From contig NZ_AP027922.1 in assembly GCF_030296835.1 (NCBI RefSeq), forward strand, positions 1,612,001-1,676,000: DNA of 64,000 nt, given 5' to 3'. The position numbers and the translations under genes are program-made. The DNA comes from Pseudoalteromonas sp. MM1. GTDB lineage: Bacteria; Pseudomonadota; Gammaproteobacteria; Enterobacterales; Alteromonadaceae. The first letter of the stretch is position 1. The number at the start of each line of letters is the position of its first letter. Below the pieces are notes generated by a model. The model was given only the letters and a program-made list of their open reading frames with translations, had not been told where the DNA came from and did no database searches. Shown piece by piece: positions 10,237-19,775 of the stretch.

Positions 10237-10471
10237 TTGTTTATTCCTAAATAAATGGTTTGACGATTTAAATACATTTTAATGCTGTACTTAAATAGTG
10301 CCCAATGCAGAACAACTCTGTTGGTATGGTGATTTTTAATCGAATTGAAAATAAAAGATAACGAAAAATTTTTATCGTCAAGATGAGTAAATTACTCACT
10401 AATTAATATATAAGTAATTGTGCTTAAATAAATTATAAGCTAAGGTCGCTTTTTTATAAAAAGATAAATTA

Positions 10472-11023
10472 ATGTTAGAAGATCAAGTAAAAGCAGCTAA
10501 TACGGCCCGTAAAATACACAAAGTAGAGCAGGGCTTAGAGTCATTTATATTTAAAGGTCGCTGGTTATTGGCGCCGTTTTTTGTGGGCTTACTATTTGCT
10601 GTAATATTACTGCTTATTAAGTTTTTTAAGCAGCTTTATTTAATGGGGATTGCCACTTTTAGCGCGACTAACCAAGAGCTATTGGTAGGTATACTTACGT
10701 TGGTTGATACCGCCTTATTGGCAGGTTTATTACTTATTATAATTTTTAGTGGTTATGAAAATTTTGTATCTAAGCTTAATATTGATGGCCATGAAGATAG
10801 GCCATCATGGATGGGCAAGGTTGGCTTCTCTGGTTTAAAAATGAAGTTGATCAGTGCAATAGTCGCTATATCGGCAGTGGAGCTTTTAAAGGTATTTATT
10901 AATTCAAATATTCACTCAAGTGATGAGTTATTTTGGAAAGTGATAATCCACATTACCTTTGTTAGCTCAGGCGTATTATTTGCGCTTACTGATTATTTAA
11001 ATAGTAAAACACAGTCACATTAA
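10472..11023 (+). CDS. yqhA: YqhA family (UPF0114) inner-membrane protein
   Basis: A 183-residue integral membrane protein related to E. coli YqhA. Shared stretches include FKGRWLLAPFFVGL near residue 27, LTLVDTALLAGLLLIIIFSGYENFVSKL in the middle and IHITFVSSGVLFALTDYL near the end. Three to four membrane helices are visible. It is about 20 residues longer than the E. coli protein because of a charged N-terminal extension (residues 1-25). The function of the family is not established. It appears to be transcribed alone; the next gene is convergent, with a terminator hairpin between them. Confidence 0.88.
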   Translation: MLEDQVKAANTARKIHKVEQGLESFIFKGRWLLAPFFVGLLFAVILLLIKFFKQLYLMGIATFSATNQELLVGILTLVDTALLAGLLLIIIFSGYENFVSKLNIDGHEDRPSWMGKVGFSGLKMKLISAIVAISAVELLKVFINSNIHSSDELFWKVIIHITFVSSGVLFALTDYLNSKTQSH

Positions 11024-11047
11024 AAAGGTTAAATTAGTGTTTTGGTG

Positions 11048-11072
11048 GCCGGTATTTCCTCTTAATACCGGC
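11048..11072. other. Inverted repeat in the convergent gap after yqhA
   Basis: GCCGGTATT, 7-base loop, AATACCGGC gives a perfect 9-bp stem 25 bases after the yqhA stop. No T-tract follows, so it is more likely an RNA-stabilising or processing hairpin than a terminator by itself. Confidence 0.5.
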
Positions 11073-11100
11073 TGTAGCAGCCCCACGATTTGAGCGCACA

Positions 11101-11126
11101 AAAAAGCCCGATAAAATCGGGCTTTT
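11101..11126. terminator. Terminator between yqhA and the alpha-glucosidase gene
   Basis: AAAAAGCCCGAT, short loop, ATCGGGCTTTT, flanked by A and T runs. It can serve both convergent genes. Confidence 0.8.
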
Positions 11127-11149
11127 GAGTATTATTAGTCAGGGCATTC

Positions 11150-12775
11150 TCATTTTACAAAAGCAAAATAGCACCCAAAACCGCTTATGCTTAACGTATT
11201 ACCTTCTAAAGTGGCACTACAATGAGATAGTGAGTCATGCGCTTCAGTCACTGTTTTAGTCAGCTCAACTGTTTGATTGGTTTGTGCTAAATTAAACACA
11301 CACAGCATTGTTTGCTCATTTAATGTTCTGTAAAAAGCAAGTATAGGCTCGGCCGTCTTAATAAACTCAATGTCGCCTTCTAATAACACAGCATGCTGTT
11401 TACGCCATGCCATAAACTCACGGTAGGCATTAAGTATAGAGTCTGAATCTTTATCTTGAACAGATACAGCACTTTGAGTGTGCGCGTTATCGACAGGTAA
11501 CCAAGGTTTTGCATTACTAAAACCTGCATGTTCTGAGCTATTGTCATCCCACGGCATTGGTGTTCTGCAGCCATCACGGCCTTTAAAGTTAGGCCAAAAA
11601 GTAATGCCGTACGGGTCTTGTAAGTCTTCAAATGCAACAGAAGCTTCACCTAAGCCAAGCTCTTCACCTTGGTACATGCATACGCTACCACGCAAAGAAG
11701 CAAGTAGGGCTGTAAGCATTTTGCATTGTGCAGAGTTAATTTCACCACTTTGGCTCCAGCGGCTCGCTACGCGCTCTACATCGTGGTTGCTAAACGCCCA
11801 GCATGGCCAACCCTCAAGCATACGTTGCTCCAGTGTTTGTACTGTTTCTCTAATGTATTCACTTGAATAATCATCAGTAAGTAGTTCAAAGCTGTAGCCC
11901 ATGTGCAGCTTATCACCGCCTTGGGTATATTCTGCCATTGTGGCCAATGAATCTTCTGATGAAATTTCACCTAACGACACAGTACCTGGGTACTTATCAA
12001 GTAATGCACGTATGTCTTGCATAAACTCAATGTTTTCTGGCTGAGTGTTATTATAATAGTGATACTGAAAAGCATACGGGTTATCTTCACTAAAGCCACG
12101 GCCTTGGCGCTTATCTTTTGGCTTTGCTGGATTATCGCGCAGTTGTGCATCGTGGTAGCAAAAATTAATTGCATCTAGCCTAAATCCATCAACCCCTTTT
12201 TTAAGCCAAAACTCAACGTTATCAAGCACTGCTTTTCTTACTTCTGGGTTATGAAAGTTTAAATCAGGCTGTTCGGTTAAAAAGTTATGTAAATAGTACT
12301 GACCACGACGAGGCTCCCATTGCCACGCGCCGCCACCAAATATAGATAACCAGTTATTTGGCGCTGTACCATCGTCTTTAGCATCTGCCCATACGTACCA
12401 GTCGGCTTTATTATTGTTTTGGTTTTCGCGGCTATCTAAAAACCATTGATGTTGGTCTGATGTATGGCTTAACACTTGGTCAATAATAATTTTAATACCG
12501 CGTTTGTGAGCTTGATCTATTAATTCGTCAAAGTCGTTCAAGTCACCAAAAATAGGGTCTATGTCGCGATAATCGCTAATATCATAGCCAAAATCTTTCA
12601 TTGGCGATTTAAAAAAAGGAGAAATCCAAATAGCGTCAACGCCTAAGCTTTTAATGTAATCAATGCGATTAATTATCCCTTTAAGATCACCAATACCATC
12701 GTTATTGCTATCTTGAAAGCTTCGCGGGTAAACCTGATAAATAACCGCACCTTTATACCACTGCTGTTGGGCCAT
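11150..12775 (-). CDS. GH13 alpha-glucosidase, cytoplasmic (oligo-1,6-/alpha-1,4-glucosidase type)
   Basis: A 541-residue glycoside hydrolase of family 13, without a signal peptide, so it acts in the cytoplasm on imported malto-oligosaccharides and releases glucose. The barrel begins YQVYPRSFQDSNNDGIGDLKGI. Conserved residues are Asp201 in GFRLDAINF (nucleophile), Glu270 in SLGEISS (acid/base) and Asp332 in FSNHDVERV. The AINF context after the nucleophile resembles subfamily GH13_23 alpha-glucosidases, though the exact linkage preference is uncertain. The C-terminus (about 480-541) is a beta-sandwich. GGAG lies 8 bases before the ATG. It is divergent from the TonB receptor gene, and a perfect palindrome at 12882-12897 lies in its upstream region, which suggests control by the local LacI-type regulator. 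Confidence 0.92.
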   Translation of the reverse strand: MAQQQWYKGAVIYQVYPRSFQDSNNDGIGDLKGIINRIDYIKSLGVDAIWISPFFKSPMKDFGYDISDYRDIDPIFGDLNDFDELIDQAHKRGIKIIIDQVLSHTSDQHQWFLDSRENQNNNKADWYVWADAKDDGTAPNNWLSIFGGGAWQWEPRRGQYYLHNFLTEQPDLNFHNPEVRKAVLDNVEFWLKKGVDGFRLDAINFCYHDAQLRDNPAKPKDKRQGRGFSEDNPYAFQYHYYNNTQPENIEFMQDIRALLDKYPGTVSLGEISSEDSLATMAEYTQGGDKLHMGYSFELLTDDYSSEYIRETVQTLEQRMLEGWPCWAFSNHDVERVASRWSQSGEINSAQCKMLTALLASLRGSVCMYQGEELGLGEASVAFEDLQDPYGITFWPNFKGRDGCRTPMPWDDNSSEHAGFSNAKPWLPVDNAHTQSAVSVQDKDSDSILNAYREFMAWRKQHAVLLEGDIEFIKTAEPILAFYRTLNEQTMLCVFNLAQTNQTVELTKTVTEAHDSLSHCSATLEGNTLSISGFGCYFAFVK

Positions 12776-12881
12776 GCTTTTCTCCGTCGTTCCACACAGT
12801 ATTTATATTGTTATTAGTTCGATTGAAACAATCGCTAAATTTTCAAAAAGCATACGTGAAGGGGGCTACTCTGTAAAAAGC

Positions 12882-12897
12882 CTGCATACGTATGCAG
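12882..12897. promoter_or_regulatory. Palindromic operator (ATACGTAT type), upstream of alpha-glucosidase
   Basis: CTGCATACGTATGCAG is a perfect 16-bp palindrome with a central CG, the usual form of a LacI-family operator. It lies 107 bases upstream of the GH13 start on the minus strand. Related copies occur at 13292 and 19693 and nowhere else that I noticed in the window. Confidence 0.75.
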
Positions 12898-13291
12898 CTA
12901 ATTTACTCACTTAAAAGTACTTTTAAGAAGGTGTATTTAAGGTGCTGTATTTTTATTGCTAGCTTTACCAATCATGCTTTTTACTTATAAATAAAAAGGT
13001 GCGATCTGTTTTGGTGCTTATTTTAAAAGGCTTGCACGGTATTGGTGAAATTGTCGAATGGTCTTACCAATTTCATAAAACTCAAATTATTAAAATAACT
13101 TATGTAAATATTAAAAAATGCCTTATTTAACGCTAGTTACACGCTGTATCGTAAGTAATTCATACTGCGCACAAATGTATTTTTATAAAACTCATTAACA
13201 ATCATGTTGCACCATAATAATAAATTTAAAATCAATAGGTTAGCCTTGGATTTGTGAACTTATTGTTAATTTTTAATGCGTTGCATAGTCT

Positions 13292-13305
13292 TGAATACGT
13301 ATGCA
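13292..13305. promoter_or_regulatory. Palindromic operator (ATACGTAT type), upstream of the TonB receptor
   Basis: TGAATACGTATGCA matches the operator at 12882 in 13 of 14 positions and lies about 100 bases before the TonB-receptor start. Confidence 0.72.
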
Positions 13306-13407
13306 TAAAGTTGTTAATAAAATAATTCGAGCGTTAATATTGATGCTGACAACAAAATTAGCTCGCCTGTTTGACTATCACTCAAATAAAGAAGCGGGTA
13401 TCACAAT

Positions 13408-16233
13408 ATGGGTAACGGGAAAAACATCATGTCTATGTTCAAACCAAGTATATTAACTTTGGCATTAGCAACTGCAGGTTTAGCAAGCTTTACCTCTGTA
13501 GCAGCGCAAGAAGATACAGTTAAAAATGATGACGTTGAGGTTATCGAAGTAAAAGGCTTTCGTGGCAGTGTTGTTGAATCTATCAACACCAAACGCTTTT
13601 CTACACAGGTTGTAGAATCTATTTCTGCAGAAGATATAGGTAAACTACCTGACTCATCAATTGCTGAGTCTATTGCACGCTTACCTGGTTTAACAGCGCA
13701 GCGCCTAGATGGTCGTGCAAGTAGAGTATCAATTCGTGGTTTTGGTGAAAACGAAAGTGGTACTACGTTTAACGGCCGCGAGCAAGTATCTATTGGCGAT
13801 AACCGCGGCGTAGAGTTTGACCTGTACCCATCAGAAATCATGAGCGGTGTAACCGTTTATAAAACACCTAACGCAAGTATCGAAGCCGAAGGTATCGCCG
13901 GTGTTATTAACATGCAAACCGTGCGTCCTTTAAGTAAAGGCGAGCGTGTATTCCAAGTTAATGGCCAATACGAGCAAACAAGCTTTGATAAACTAAACCC
14001 AGACGGTAACGACGATGGTTATCGCGGTACTATTTCATACATTGATCAGTTTGCTGATGACACTATAGGTGTTGCATTTGCACTAAACACCATGAGCTCA
14101 CCAAACCAAGAAAAACGCTGGAACGCTTGGGGCTACCCCGAAAGAGAAGTAGGTGGCCAAACATATTCAATTTTAGGTGGTGCAAAACCATTTGTGCGTT
14201 CATCAACACTTGAGCGTGATTCAGCCATGCTCGTATTAGAAGCGGCTCCAACAGACAAACTAAACATGACGTTTGATGCATTGTATGTTGATTTTACAGA
14301 TGAAAAAATCTTACGTGGTATCGAAATTCCATTCGCATGGGGCCAAGGCTCAATTGACCCTGCAAGCGTAGCTGTAGATGATGCAAGCGGATTTATTACC
14401 AGTGCTGTTACTAATGGCCAGCGTGTAGTTGTTCGTAACGATTATGAAGAGCGTGAAGCAGAGCTAACCGCGTTTGGTTTTAATACTAAATACGATATTG
14501 ACGATGCTTGGTCAGTTGAGTTTGATGCAAGTTACTCGCAAGTTGATCGTAAAATTTGGAGCCTTGAAAGTTACTCAGGTACAGGGCGTGGTGATTCACG
14601 TGGCGTTGCAGATAACTTAGGTTACACATTTAACGGTGGTAATACTGGCGCTACGTTTACTCATGACTTAGATTACAGTGACTATAGTTTGATTCAATTA
14701 GGTGGTCCACTTTCTTGGGGGTCAAACAAAGCATTGAATAATAAGTATGGTTTAGTTGATGCTGATGGAAATGATATTTCTGGTTATAAAGATCAGGCAC
14801 AGGATGGATTCATCAATGCCCCAACCATTGAAGATGAGCTGTCTACGTTAAAGCTAGCGGCTTCTAAAGTATTAGAAAACGAATACTTTAGCTCAATTGA
14901 ATTTGGCATGTCTTATAAAGAGCGCGAAAAAACCAAAGATTCGCAAGGCTTTTATATGACACTATCGGGTTTTTCACTTGATAATCCTGGCATGCTAGCT
15001 GTGCCAGAGCAGTACCGAATGGGCAGTGTCGATTTAAACTTTATTGGCATGGGCGATATGATTGCCTATAACGCTAACAGTTTATTAAACGATGGCTATT
15101 ATACACTCGTTGACCAAAGATTAGCAGACACAAGTCACTTAACTAAATCGTGGACAGTAAAAGAAGAAATTACTTCGGCGTTTGTACAAGCTAATATTAA
15201 TGCTGAAGTGAGTGGTTTAGCATTAACAGGTAACATTGGTGTACGTTATGTACATACTGACCAGTCTTCACAAAGTAACGCTTTTAATTCAGACGATGAT
15301 GGTAATATTTTTGTTACGCCGACAGATCTTAGACACGATTATTCTCACGTATTACCAAGCTTAAACTTATCACTTGCAATTGATGAGCAGCAAACAGTGC
15401 GTTTTGGTGCAGCTAAAACAATCTCACGCGCCCGTTTGGATGAAATGAACTCATCTGTTGATGCGTCATACAACACAACACCTGATGAAAATGGTAACTA
15501 CTGGTCTGTATCGGGTGGTAACCCTAATTTAGAGCCAAAAGAGGCAACGGGTTACGACTTAACATACGAAAACTACTTTAGTGATGAAGGTTACTTCTCT
15601 GCTGCGTTTTTCTACAAAGACATAACCCAGTGGATTTTTGACGGCACATACGAAATTGATATGTCGGGCGTTGCTGACCCATCAACAGGTGAAATTCCTG
15701 CAACATCTGAGGGGACGGGCAGTGGTAAAGTTAATGGCGGTGGGGGTGACCTATACGGTTACGAGCTATCACTGGCGCTTCCATTTAAAATATTCCACCC
15801 GTCACTTGAAGGCTTTGGCTTAATTGCCAGCCATACCGGTATTGAATCTGACATAGAAGATCAAAACGGTAACGAGTACGAGCTACCGGGTCTATCAGAT
15901 AAAATTCAAAGCTTAACGGTTTACTACGAAATGAATGGTATTCAATTACGTACTAGTATGCGTAAGCGTAGTGACTTCAAAGGTGATGTATATGGGCTAG
16001 GTTTTGATACTCAACAAGTTGATATTCTGGGTGAGACTATTTGGGATGTGCAAGCAGGATATGACTTCTCTGAAGCCGGTATTGAAAGCCTCGAAGGTTT
16101 ATCTATTCAGTTCCAAGTTCAAAACTTAACAGAAGAGCCGTTTACATCGCTTTCTGGCGATAACGCACTACAAGTTCGTGACTACCAAGATTACGGTCGT
16201 ACTTACTTGTTAGGCTTTAGCTACAAGCTATAA
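13408..16233 (+). CDS. TonB-dependent outer-membrane receptor, probably for maltodextrins
   Basis: A 941-residue TonB-dependent transporter. A signal peptide ends near VAAQ (residue 34). The plug domain follows, with VEVIEVKGFRGS acting as TonB-box-like and plug start, and RLPGLTAQRLDGRASRVSIRGFG in its middle. The remainder is the 22-strand barrel, ending in the aromatic-rich GRTYLLGFSYKL typical of outer-membrane proteins. Met8 (13429) is an alternative start. The neighbours (GH13 and GH15 enzymes, MalT-type MFS importer) indicate malto-oligosaccharides as cargo, like the MalA receptors of Caulobacter; this is inference from context. Expression is probably controlled through the palindrome at 13292. 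A strong terminator at 16250 separates it from the next gene. Confidence 0.9.
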   Translation: MGNGKNIMSMFKPSILTLALATAGLASFTSVAAQEDTVKNDDVEVIEVKGFRGSVVESINTKRFSTQVVESISAEDIGKLPDSSIAESIARLPGLTAQRLDGRASRVSIRGFGENESGTTFNGREQVSIGDNRGVEFDLYPSEIMSGVTVYKTPNASIEAEGIAGVINMQTVRPLSKGERVFQVNGQYEQTSFDKLNPDGNDDGYRGTISYIDQFADDTIGVAFALNTMSSPNQEKRWNAWGYPEREVGGQTYSILGGAKPFVRSSTLERDSAMLVLEAAPTDKLNMTFDALYVDFTDEKILRGIEIPFAWGQGSIDPASVAVDDASGFITSAVTNGQRVVVRNDYEEREAELTAFGFNTKYDIDDAWSVEFDASYSQVDRKIWSLESYSGTGRGDSRGVADNLGYTFNGGNTGATFTHDLDYSDYSLIQLGGPLSWGSNKALNNKYGLVDADGNDISGYKDQAQDGFINAPTIEDELSTLKLAASKVLENEYFSSIEFGMSYKEREKTKDSQGFYMTLSGFSLDNPGMLAVPEQYRMGSVDLNFIGMGDMIAYNANSLLNDGYYTLVDQRLADTSHLTKSWTVKEEITSAFVQANINAEVSGLALTGNIGVRYVHTDQSSQSNAFNSDDDGNIFVTPTDLRHDYSHVLPSLNLSLAIDEQQTVRFGAAKTISRARLDEMNSSVDASYNTTPDENGNYWSVSGGNPNLEPKEATGYDLTYENYFSDEGYFSAAFFYKDITQWIFDGTYEIDMSGVADPSTGEIPATSEGTGSGKVNGGGGDLYGYELSLALPFKIFHPSLEGFGLIASHTGIESDIEDQNGNEYELPGLSDKIQSLTVYYEMNGIQLRTSMRKRSDFKGDVYGLGFDTQQVDILGETIWDVQAGYDFSEAGIESLEGLSIQFQVQNLTEEPFTSLSGDNALQVRDYQDYGRTYLLGFSYKL

Positions 16234-16249
16234 TAAAGGTTGTGTGTAG

Positions 16250-16285
16250 GAGCCCTTGTAATTTGTTTTACAAGGGCTTTTTTAT
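16250..16285 (+). terminator. Intrinsic terminator after the TonB receptor
   Basis: AGCCCTTGTAA, short loop, TTACAAGGGCTTTTTT: an 11-bp stem and six T. It lies inside the glucan operon, so it probably makes receptor mRNA more abundant than the downstream message by partial termination. Confidence 0.85.
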
Positions 16286-16337
16286 AGCTACTTTATCAAA
16301 CTTAACAAAGCTTTAAACTGTAAACGTGGACAATAAT

Positions 16338-17831
16338 ATGAAACCAATAAAACACGTCGTAATTGCTGGTGGTGGCACGGCAGGGTGGATAACAGCCGCA
16401 TTGCTTAATAAAGTGTTAGGTAAAGTAATTAACATAACGCTGATAGAATCAAGCTCAATAGGCACTATAGGTGTTGGTGAAGCAACAATTCCGCCTATTA
16501 TTCAACTTAATAACGCGCTGGGTATAAACGAGCAAGATTTTATAAACGCCACCAATGCATCTATAAAATTAGGTATTGAGTTCGAAAATTGGAAAACCCT
16601 CTCTCATAGCTACATGCATGCTTTTGGCTCATTTGGAAAAGATTTCCCCTTTTGTGATTTTTACAATTTTTGGGTAAAGGGAAAAATTACAGGCTCTGAA
16701 GATAGCCTATGGGATTTTTCGTTAAATTACCAAGCGGCAAAACAGCATAAATTTGCTCCCCTAAATACTATACCTAATACGCAACTGCCTGGCTTGAGTT
16801 ATGCGTATCATTTTGATGCAACTTTATATGCCGATTTTTTAAAAAAGATCGCAACATTACGAGGTGTTGAGCATATTGATGCCAAAATAGAGCAGGTAGA
16901 ACAATGCCCTCTATCAGGCAATATAAAATCATTAACCCTTGATAATGCACAGCAAATAAATGGCGACCTTTTTATAGACGCTACAGGTCAGCGCGCCTTA
17001 CTCATAGAGCAAACCCTTAACACAGGTTTTGTAGATTGGTCTCATTATTTACCATGCGATAGCGCCGTTGCTGTGCAATCTCGTGGTACTGATTCGCTAA
17101 AACCTTATACGCGTTCAATTGCACACAGCGCAGGCTGGCAGTGGCAAATACCGCTGCAAAGCCGAATAGGTAATGGCTTGGTGTATTGTAGTCGTTACTT
17201 ATCTGACGATGCGGCAACGCAGTTATTATTAAATAATTTACCCGCTGAGCCCATTACTGAGCCGCGGGTGATTAAATTTAAAACAGGACGGCGGTTAAAA
17301 CAATGGCATAAAAACGTGGTGTCGGTTGGCCTTGCAAGTGGCTTTTTAGAGCCGTTAGAGTCTACCAGTATTCATTTAATACAAAGTGCCGTAACCCGTT
17401 TAATAAAGCTGTTTCCGCATAATGGTATTAGCGATGCGTTAGTTGCAGAGTTTAATAAGCAAAGCGTAACCGAAATAGAGCACATTCGTGATTTTATAAT
17501 TTTGCATTACAAACTAACAGAGCGAGAAGACTCTCCATTTTGGCGACAATGCAAGCAAATGGATATTCCCGATTCATTAGCCCATAAACTCAATTTATTT
17601 AAACACACAGGCAAAGTAGTGCGTGAAAACGATGAACTATTTGCAGAGGTTGCTTGGCAACAGGTTTTTATTGGCCAAGGGCTTATTCCCAATGATTACA
17701 ACAGTATTGTTGACTCACTCAGTAGTGAACAACTTAACGATTTATTTTCCACATTAAACACGCTTATTACTTCAACGGTAGAGCAGCTACCTCCTCATAA
17801 AGAATTTTTAGCAAAAATTAAAAAGGTCTAA
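16338..17831 (+). CDS. Tryptophan-halogenase-like flavoprotein
   Basis: A 497-residue FAD protein of the flavin-dependent halogenase family (Trp_halogenase). The residues expected of a working halogenase are present: the FAD motif GGGTAGW (11-17), Lys77 in the position of the catalytic lysine (PrnA Lys79), WQWQIP (267-272), the signature that keeps halogenases from acting as monooxygenases, and Glu341-Ser342 in [12 protein letters not shown] 12 bases upstream is an alternative start; ATG 16338 is preferred because GTGGA precedes it. It sits between a TonB receptor and glucan hydrolases, and the next gene overlaps it by one base. Members of this group often accompany TonB receptors in marine bacteria. 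The natural substrate is unknown, so the annotation as a tryptophan halogenase should not be taken literally. Confidence 0.85.
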   Translation: MKPIKHVVIAGGGTAGWITAALLNKVLGKVINITLIESSSIGTIGVGEATIPPIIQLNNALGINEQDFINATNASIKLGIEFENWKTLSHSYMHAFGSFGKDFPFCDFYNFWVKGKITGSEDSLWDFSLNYQAAKQHKFAPLNTIPNTQLPGLSYAYHFDATLYADFLKKIATLRGVEHIDAKIEQVEQCPLSGNIKSLTLDNAQQINGDLFIDATGQRALLIEQTLNTGFVDWSHYLPCDSAVAVQSRGTDSLKPYTRSIAHSAGWQWQIPLQSRIGNGLVYCSRYLSDDAATQLLLNNLPAEPITEPRVIKFKTGRRLKQWHKNVVSVGLASGFLEPLESTSIHLIQSAVTRLIKLFPHNGISDALVAEFNKQSVTEIEHIRDFIILHYKLTEREDSPFWRQCKQMDIPDSLAHKLNLFKHTGKVVRENDELFAEVAWQQVFIGQGLIPNDYNSIVDSLSSEQLNDLFSTLNTLITSTVEQLPPHKEFLAKIKKV

Positions 17832-19687
17832 TGATGAAATTTTTAAATAAACTTTTACTCGTAGGTGCATGTACCTTACCAACCATTAGCTACGCACTTG
17901 ACGTTGAGCCAGCTAATTGGTGGGTTGGTATGAACAAAAATACCATCACCGTCATGGTGCATGAGCAAAACATTGCAAACGAGCAAATTAAATTAGCTAA
18001 ATACAACGGCGTTAAGTTAAATAAAGTAACGCGCACAGATAACCCAAATTATGTATTTTTAAATATTACTGTTAGCGATGCTGCTAAAGCCGGAACGCTT
18101 GAATTTAATAGCAGCAAAACACGCAATAACTTTGAGTTTCCACTTCTTGAGCGAGATAAAAACAGCGCTCAGCGTCAAGGGTTTACATCAGCTGATACGC
18201 TTTATTTAATTAACCCAGATCGCTTTGCTAATGGTGATAAACAAAACGATACGGTTCCAAGCATGTTAGAAGCGGCAAACCCAAGTATAAAGGGCGGGCG
18301 CCACGGTGGTGATATTCAAGGTGTTATAAACGCATTACCTTACTTAGATGATTTAGGTATAACACAGCTTTGGCTTACCCCAGTACTTGAAAACAACATG
18401 CCAGATTACTCTTATCATGGTTATGCGATTACAGACTTTTATAATGTTGACCCACGTATGGGCTCAAACCAGTTATACAAAACGTTATCAATAAAGGCAA
18501 AAGAACATGGTATAGGGCTGGTAATGGATATGGTACTAAACCATTTTGGCTCTGAGCATACATGGGTTAAGGATAAACCCACTAAAGATTGGATTAACTT
18601 TAATGGCGAGTTTAATAAAGGCAAAAATGCTACTAGCCATGCGCGACAAACCATACAAGACCCACACGCCAGTGAATACGACAAGCGCCAGTTTAACGAT
18701 GGCTGGTTTGTAGAAACCATGCCTGATTTAAATCAGCGCGAACCACTGTTAAGCGAATATTTAATTCAAAATTCGATATGGTGGATTGAATACGCGGATT
18801 TAAGCGGTATTCGCGTTGATACCTACTCATACTCAGATAAAGCATTTTTGAGTGATTGGACAAAAGCCATTATGCAAGAGTACCCAGACTTTAATATTGT
18901 TGGCGAAGAGTGGACGTCTAACCCAGCTATTGCCTCTTACTGGCAACGTGGCAAGCATAACCAAGATGGCTATACATCAAGCTTACCAAGCGTGATGGAC
19001 TTTTCTTTACAGGAGTCTGTAATTCAAGCACTAAATGAAGATGAAAGTTGGAATACCGGTTGGGTTAAAGTATATGAATCGCTAGCTAATGACTTTTTAT
19101 ACCCTGATACCAATAACATTATGGTATTTGCCGATAACCACGATATGAGCCGTGTTTATACCGAACTTGGCCAAGATGTTGCTAAAACAAAAATGGCGAT
19201 GACGTTATTTTTAACCACACGTGGTATAGCGCAAATGTATTACGGCACCGAAGTACTGTTAGATAACACCCCAAGTAAAGATCATGGCGATATTAGAATC
19301 GATTTCCCAGGTGGATTTGAAGGCCAAACGAGTAATGCCTTTACAGGTAAAGGGCTCACAGCGCAGCAAAAAGACATGCACAAAACAATTAGCACCTTGC
19401 TTAACTTTAGAAAAGATAGCTCTGCGCTAGATAAAGGCAAACTAGTGCACTTTACGCCTCAACAAGGGGTGTATAGTTATGCCCGCATTAGCGACGAGCA
19501 AACGGTGTTGGTATTTATGAATAAAAATACTCAAGCGCTACAAAAAAACATTGAGTATATGCAAGAGGTGATGCCTAACAGCACAACAGCATTTAATTTA
19601 TTTACTCAAAACACACAAAAGCTTGGTAAAACCATTGAATTACCAGCCATGAGCGCAACGGTACTCGTTATAAATACGCCACAATAG
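17831..19687 (+). CDS. Periplasmic GH13 cyclomaltodextrinase/neopullulanase-like enzyme
   Basis: A 618-residue GH13 enzyme with a Sec signal peptide (cut after SYA, residue 22), so it acts in the periplasm or beyond. An N-terminal Ig-like domain (about 24-105) of the cyclomaltodextrinase type precedes the barrel. Catalytic residues are Asp330 in SGIRVDTYSY, Glu359 in IVGEEW and the aspartate of FADNHDMSR. A C-terminal beta-domain follows (about 530-618). The layout matches Bacteroides SusA-type neopullulanases and cyclodextrinases that trim dextrins and cyclodextrins. The start codon overlaps the halogenase stop by one base (TAATG), which indicates translational coupling. A second Met three bases later is an equivalent start. 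Confidence 0.9.
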   Translation: MMKFLNKLLLVGACTLPTISYALDVEPANWWVGMNKNTITVMVHEQNIANEQIKLAKYNGVKLNKVTRTDNPNYVFLNITVSDAAKAGTLEFNSSKTRNNFEFPLLERDKNSAQRQGFTSADTLYLINPDRFANGDKQNDTVPSMLEAANPSIKGGRHGGDIQGVINALPYLDDLGITQLWLTPVLENNMPDYSYHGYAITDFYNVDPRMGSNQLYKTLSIKAKEHGIGLVMDMVLNHFGSEHTWVKDKPTKDWINFNGEFNKGKNATSHARQTIQDPHASEYDKRQFNDGWFVETMPDLNQREPLLSEYLIQNSIWWIEYADLSGIRVDTYSYSDKAFLSDWTKAIMQEYPDFNIVGEEWTSNPAIASYWQRGKHNQDGYTSSLPSVMDFSLQESVIQALNEDESWNTGWVKVYESLANDFLYPDTNNIMVFADNHDMSRVYTELGQDVAKTKMAMTLFLTTRGIAQMYYGTEVLLDNTPSKDHGDIRIDFPGGFEGQTSNAFTGKGLTAQQKDMHKTISTLLNFRKDSSALDKGKLVHFTPQQGVYSYARISDEQTVLVFMNKNTQALQKNIEYMQEVMPNSTTAFNLFTQNTQKLGKTIELPAMSATVLVINTPQ

Positions 19688-19692
19688 TGACC

Positions 19693-19706
19693 TGAATACG
19701 TATGCA
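19693..19706. promoter_or_regulatory. Palindromic operator (ATACGTAT type), internal promoter of the glucan locus
   Basis: TGAATACGTATGCA is identical to the site at 13292. It lies 6 bases after the GH13 stop and 70 bases before the next start, which suggests that the 19776-25548 genes have their own regulated promoter. Confidence 0.72.
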
Positions 19707-19725
19707 GCAACTGTATGGTTGCTGC
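19704..19725. other. Hairpin overlapping the operator at 19693
   Basis: GCAGCAAC, loop TGTATG, GTTGCTGC gives a perfect 8-bp stem that shares its first three bases with the operator. No T-run follows. It could be a processing or stabilising hairpin at the 5' or 3' side of the message. Confidence 0.45.
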
Positions 19726-19775
19726 AGTAATCTTTAGTATAAAGTTAATAACAATACTGACAAAAAAGACACACA

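Larger units (their letters stand above)
12776..13407. promoter_or_regulatory. Divergent control region of the glucan locus
   Basis: This 632-base A+T-rich gap separates the leftward alpha-glucosidase gene from the rightward TonB-receptor gene. It contains two copies of the ATACGTAT-centred palindrome (12882-12897 and 13292-13305), each about 105-115 bases from the start codon it faces. Nothing coding was seen in it. Exact -35/-10 boxes cannot be fixed by eye. Confidence 0.7.

Noticed and set aside
12882..12902. Palindrome followed by T-run on the minus strand, read as a terminator
   Set aside because: The stem is a perfect LacI-type palindrome that recurs before other genes and lies upstream, not downstream, of a gene. 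Operator is the better reading.
16338..17831. Part of a halogenated natural-product cluster
   Set aside because: No PKS, NRPS, flavin reductase or tailoring genes occur nearby. All neighbours are alpha-glucan genes.
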